47,501 nucleotides of DNA, taken from contig JAEWSC010000077.1 in NCBI GenBank assembly GCA_023398575.1, positions 1-47,501 of the forward strand. Direction: 5' to 3'. Each line of letters opens with the position of its first letter. The first letter of the stretch is position 1. Positions 46,453 through 47,501 of the stretch are shown piece after piece. Position numbers and translations under genes: made by a program. Below the pieces are notes generated by a model, which was not told the origin of the DNA, ran no database searches, and worked only from the letters and a program-made list of their open reading frames with translations. This DNA is from Bacillota bacterium. GTDB lineage: Bacteria; Bacillota; Clostridia; Christensenellales; Aristaeellaceae.

Positions 46453-47340
46453 ATGTCCCTGACGCCTTATTATATCAGCATGGTATTCATTAACGTCATG
46501 TGGGGGCTCTCCTTCATCGCCAGCAAGCATGCCATGAATGTGGGCTTTACCCCCATGCTGCTGGCGCTTTGTCGCTACATCCTTACCGCCGCCGTGCTTG
46601 TGCCGGCGGTCATCGCCAAGGAAAAGCGCTTTTATATTGAAAAGAAGGATATTCTGCCGATGATCCTGTCCAGCATGTTTGGTATAACACTGTACTACTT
46701 TTTTGAGTACCAAGGCATCAAGCGTACCAGCACTGTCAACGCCTCATTGATTCTGGCAGCGATACCCATCTTGACATTGATCGTTGATACGGCCGCCATG
46801 AAAGCACGGCTCAGGCTGCCACAAGCTATCGGCTCTGCTTTGTCACTTCTAGGCGTTTATATGGTTGTTCGCTACGGCGGAGAACCAGGCAAAACCTCCG
46901 TTGCAGGCGACCTGCTGGTAGTAGGTGCCAGTCTTGTCTGGGTAGGCTATATCTATGTCAGCCGCAGGCTGCGGGGCAGGCATACCAGCCTTTCCATGAA
47001 CGCCTGGCAGGCCATATTTTCCCTGCCTACCCTGTTTGCACTGGCCATTATCGAAAAAGGTGAATGGCAGCCCATCCCGTGGGATGGTTGGCTCTCCATG
47101 GCAGGATTAGCGCTCATCTGCAGTGCATTGTGCTATTTTTTGTATGGCAGCGCACTTTCACATTTAAGCCCGGTGTCCATATCGATTTTTATCAACCTCA
47201 TCCCACTGGTGACCATTCTGGGCGGTGTAGCCTTTTTAAAGGAGAGGGTGACGGTGATGCAGTTGGCCGGTGGTCTTTTAATTGTTGCCAGCATCTTTTT
47301 GGTTAACCTGCCAGCAAAAAGGCTTTCAAAGCCTACCTAA
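46453..47340 (+). CDS. EamA-family (DMT) transporter
   Basis: A 295-residue protein with ten hydrophobic segments arranged as two EamA repeats. NVMWGLSFIASKHAM at the start and SVSIFINLIPLVTILGGVAFLKERVTVMQLAGG near the end are classic drug/metabolite transporter features. The substrate is usually a metabolite or amino acid to be exported; none can be named here. It has a promoter upstream and an AGAGAGGAAA ribosome site, and is divergent from trmL. Confidence 0.92.
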   Translation: MSLTPYYISMVFINVMWGLSFIASKHAMNVGFTPMLLALCRYILTAAVLVPAVIAKEKRFYIEKKDILPMILSSMFGITLYYFFEYQGIKRTSTVNASLILAAIPILTLIVDTAAMKARLRLPQAIGSALSLLGVYMVVRYGGEPGKTSVAGDLLVVGASLVWVGYIYVSRRLRGRHTSLSMNAWQAIFSLPTLFALAIIEKGEWQPIPWDGWLSMAGLALICSALCYFLYGSALSHLSPVSISIFINLIPLVTILGGVAFLKERVTVMQLAGGLLIVASIFLVNLPAKRLSKPT

Positions 47341-47402
47341 TGCATGGCCACATAGAATATACACAAGTGTATGTATTTTCAGTTCTCAAGCAAAAATAAC
47401 CC

Positions 47403-47431
47403 TTGCAAATGATGGACAATGATGATAGAAT
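47403..47431 (+). promoter_or_regulatory. Sigma-A-type promoter of the partial last gene
   Basis: TTGCAA, 17-base spacer, TAGAAT, about 45 bases before the start codon at 47476. Confidence 0.7.
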
Positions 47432-47475
47432 AGGTTCGCTGTCGTGTGTGCAAACTCCCAAAGGAGGTGTTTAGG

Positions 47476-47501
47476 ATGGGCAAGTTTTGTGAAGTATGTG
47501 A
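47476..47501 (+). CDS. rpmB: Start of probable ribosomal protein L28 (partial)
   Basis: Only eight codons are visible before the window ends, reading MGKFCEVC. A Cys-x-x-Cys directly after a short basic start is the usual beginning of zinc-binding L28. A strong AAAGGAGGTG site and a good promoter precede it. The name rests on this short match and on the strong expression signals. Confidence 0.5.

Overview
The window looks like chromosomal DNA of an endospore-forming, probably anaerobic low-to-moderate GC Firmicute (class Clostridia). The evidence is spoIID followed by a SpoIIQ-like LytM gene, the NADH sensor Rex, a soj/spo0J-type parA-parB pair, an NfeD-FloA pair, strong AGGAGG-type ribosome binding sites and sigma-A promoters of TTGACA-17-TATAAT type. 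No rRNA, tRNA, CRISPR array, phage module or transposase was seen. Most of the sequence is ordinary core and accessory metabolism. The species cannot be named from this evidence.

Layout. 0-4.4 kb: an AraC/GyrI-type regulator, an aminoglycoside-nucleotidyltransferase-like gene, and a membrane GGDEF-EAL enzyme. 4.4-6.3 kb (minus): parB and parA. 6.3-14.1 kb (plus): a secreted serine hydrolase, an OmpR-type response regulator overlapping its histidine kinase, then three tandem paralogues of an exported protein family I do not recognise; the second and third each carry a one-base frameshift. 14.2-18.0 kb (minus): typA and prfC, two translational GTPases separated by a fold-back repeat that recurs at 19.6 kb. 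18.3-22.7 kb (plus): an MFS transporter, mannonate dehydratase uxuA with a GntR/FCD regulator, and a methyltransferase. 22.8-25.9 kb (minus): a GH2 beta-mannosidase and a DUF2927-like exported protein.

26-35.5 kb (plus): spoIID, spoIIQ-like, glmS, a sugar-nucleotidyltransferase-like gene, a FakA-FakB (DAK2-DegV) fusion, two small membrane proteins and a second membrane diguanylate cyclase. 35.6 kb: a broken ECF sigma factor. 36-46.3 kb is mostly minus strand: an Fe-S aldo/keto reductase, a VanW/G5 cell-wall protein, rex, an operon nfeD-floA-small membrane protein-LytTR response regulator, two tandem family-4 uracil-DNA glycosylase homologues of which one lacks all Fe-S cysteines, a small acidic membrane protein, and trmL. 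A plus-strand coiled-coil membrane protein sits at 37.4 kb. An EamA transporter and the first codons of a probable rpmB (L28) close the window.

No complete new defence or mobile system is evident. The best candidates for something undescribed are (i) the two-component system with its three-paralogue exported family, (ii) the orphan LytTR regulator translationally overlapped with a small membrane protein behind nfeD-floA, (iii) the tandem glycosylase pair with selective loss of the iron-sulfur cluster, and (iv) the kinase/binding-protein fusion of the fatty-acid kinase system. Three genes (two exported paralogues and the sigma factor) have single-base frame disruptions, so decay or sequencing error must be resolved before function is assigned.
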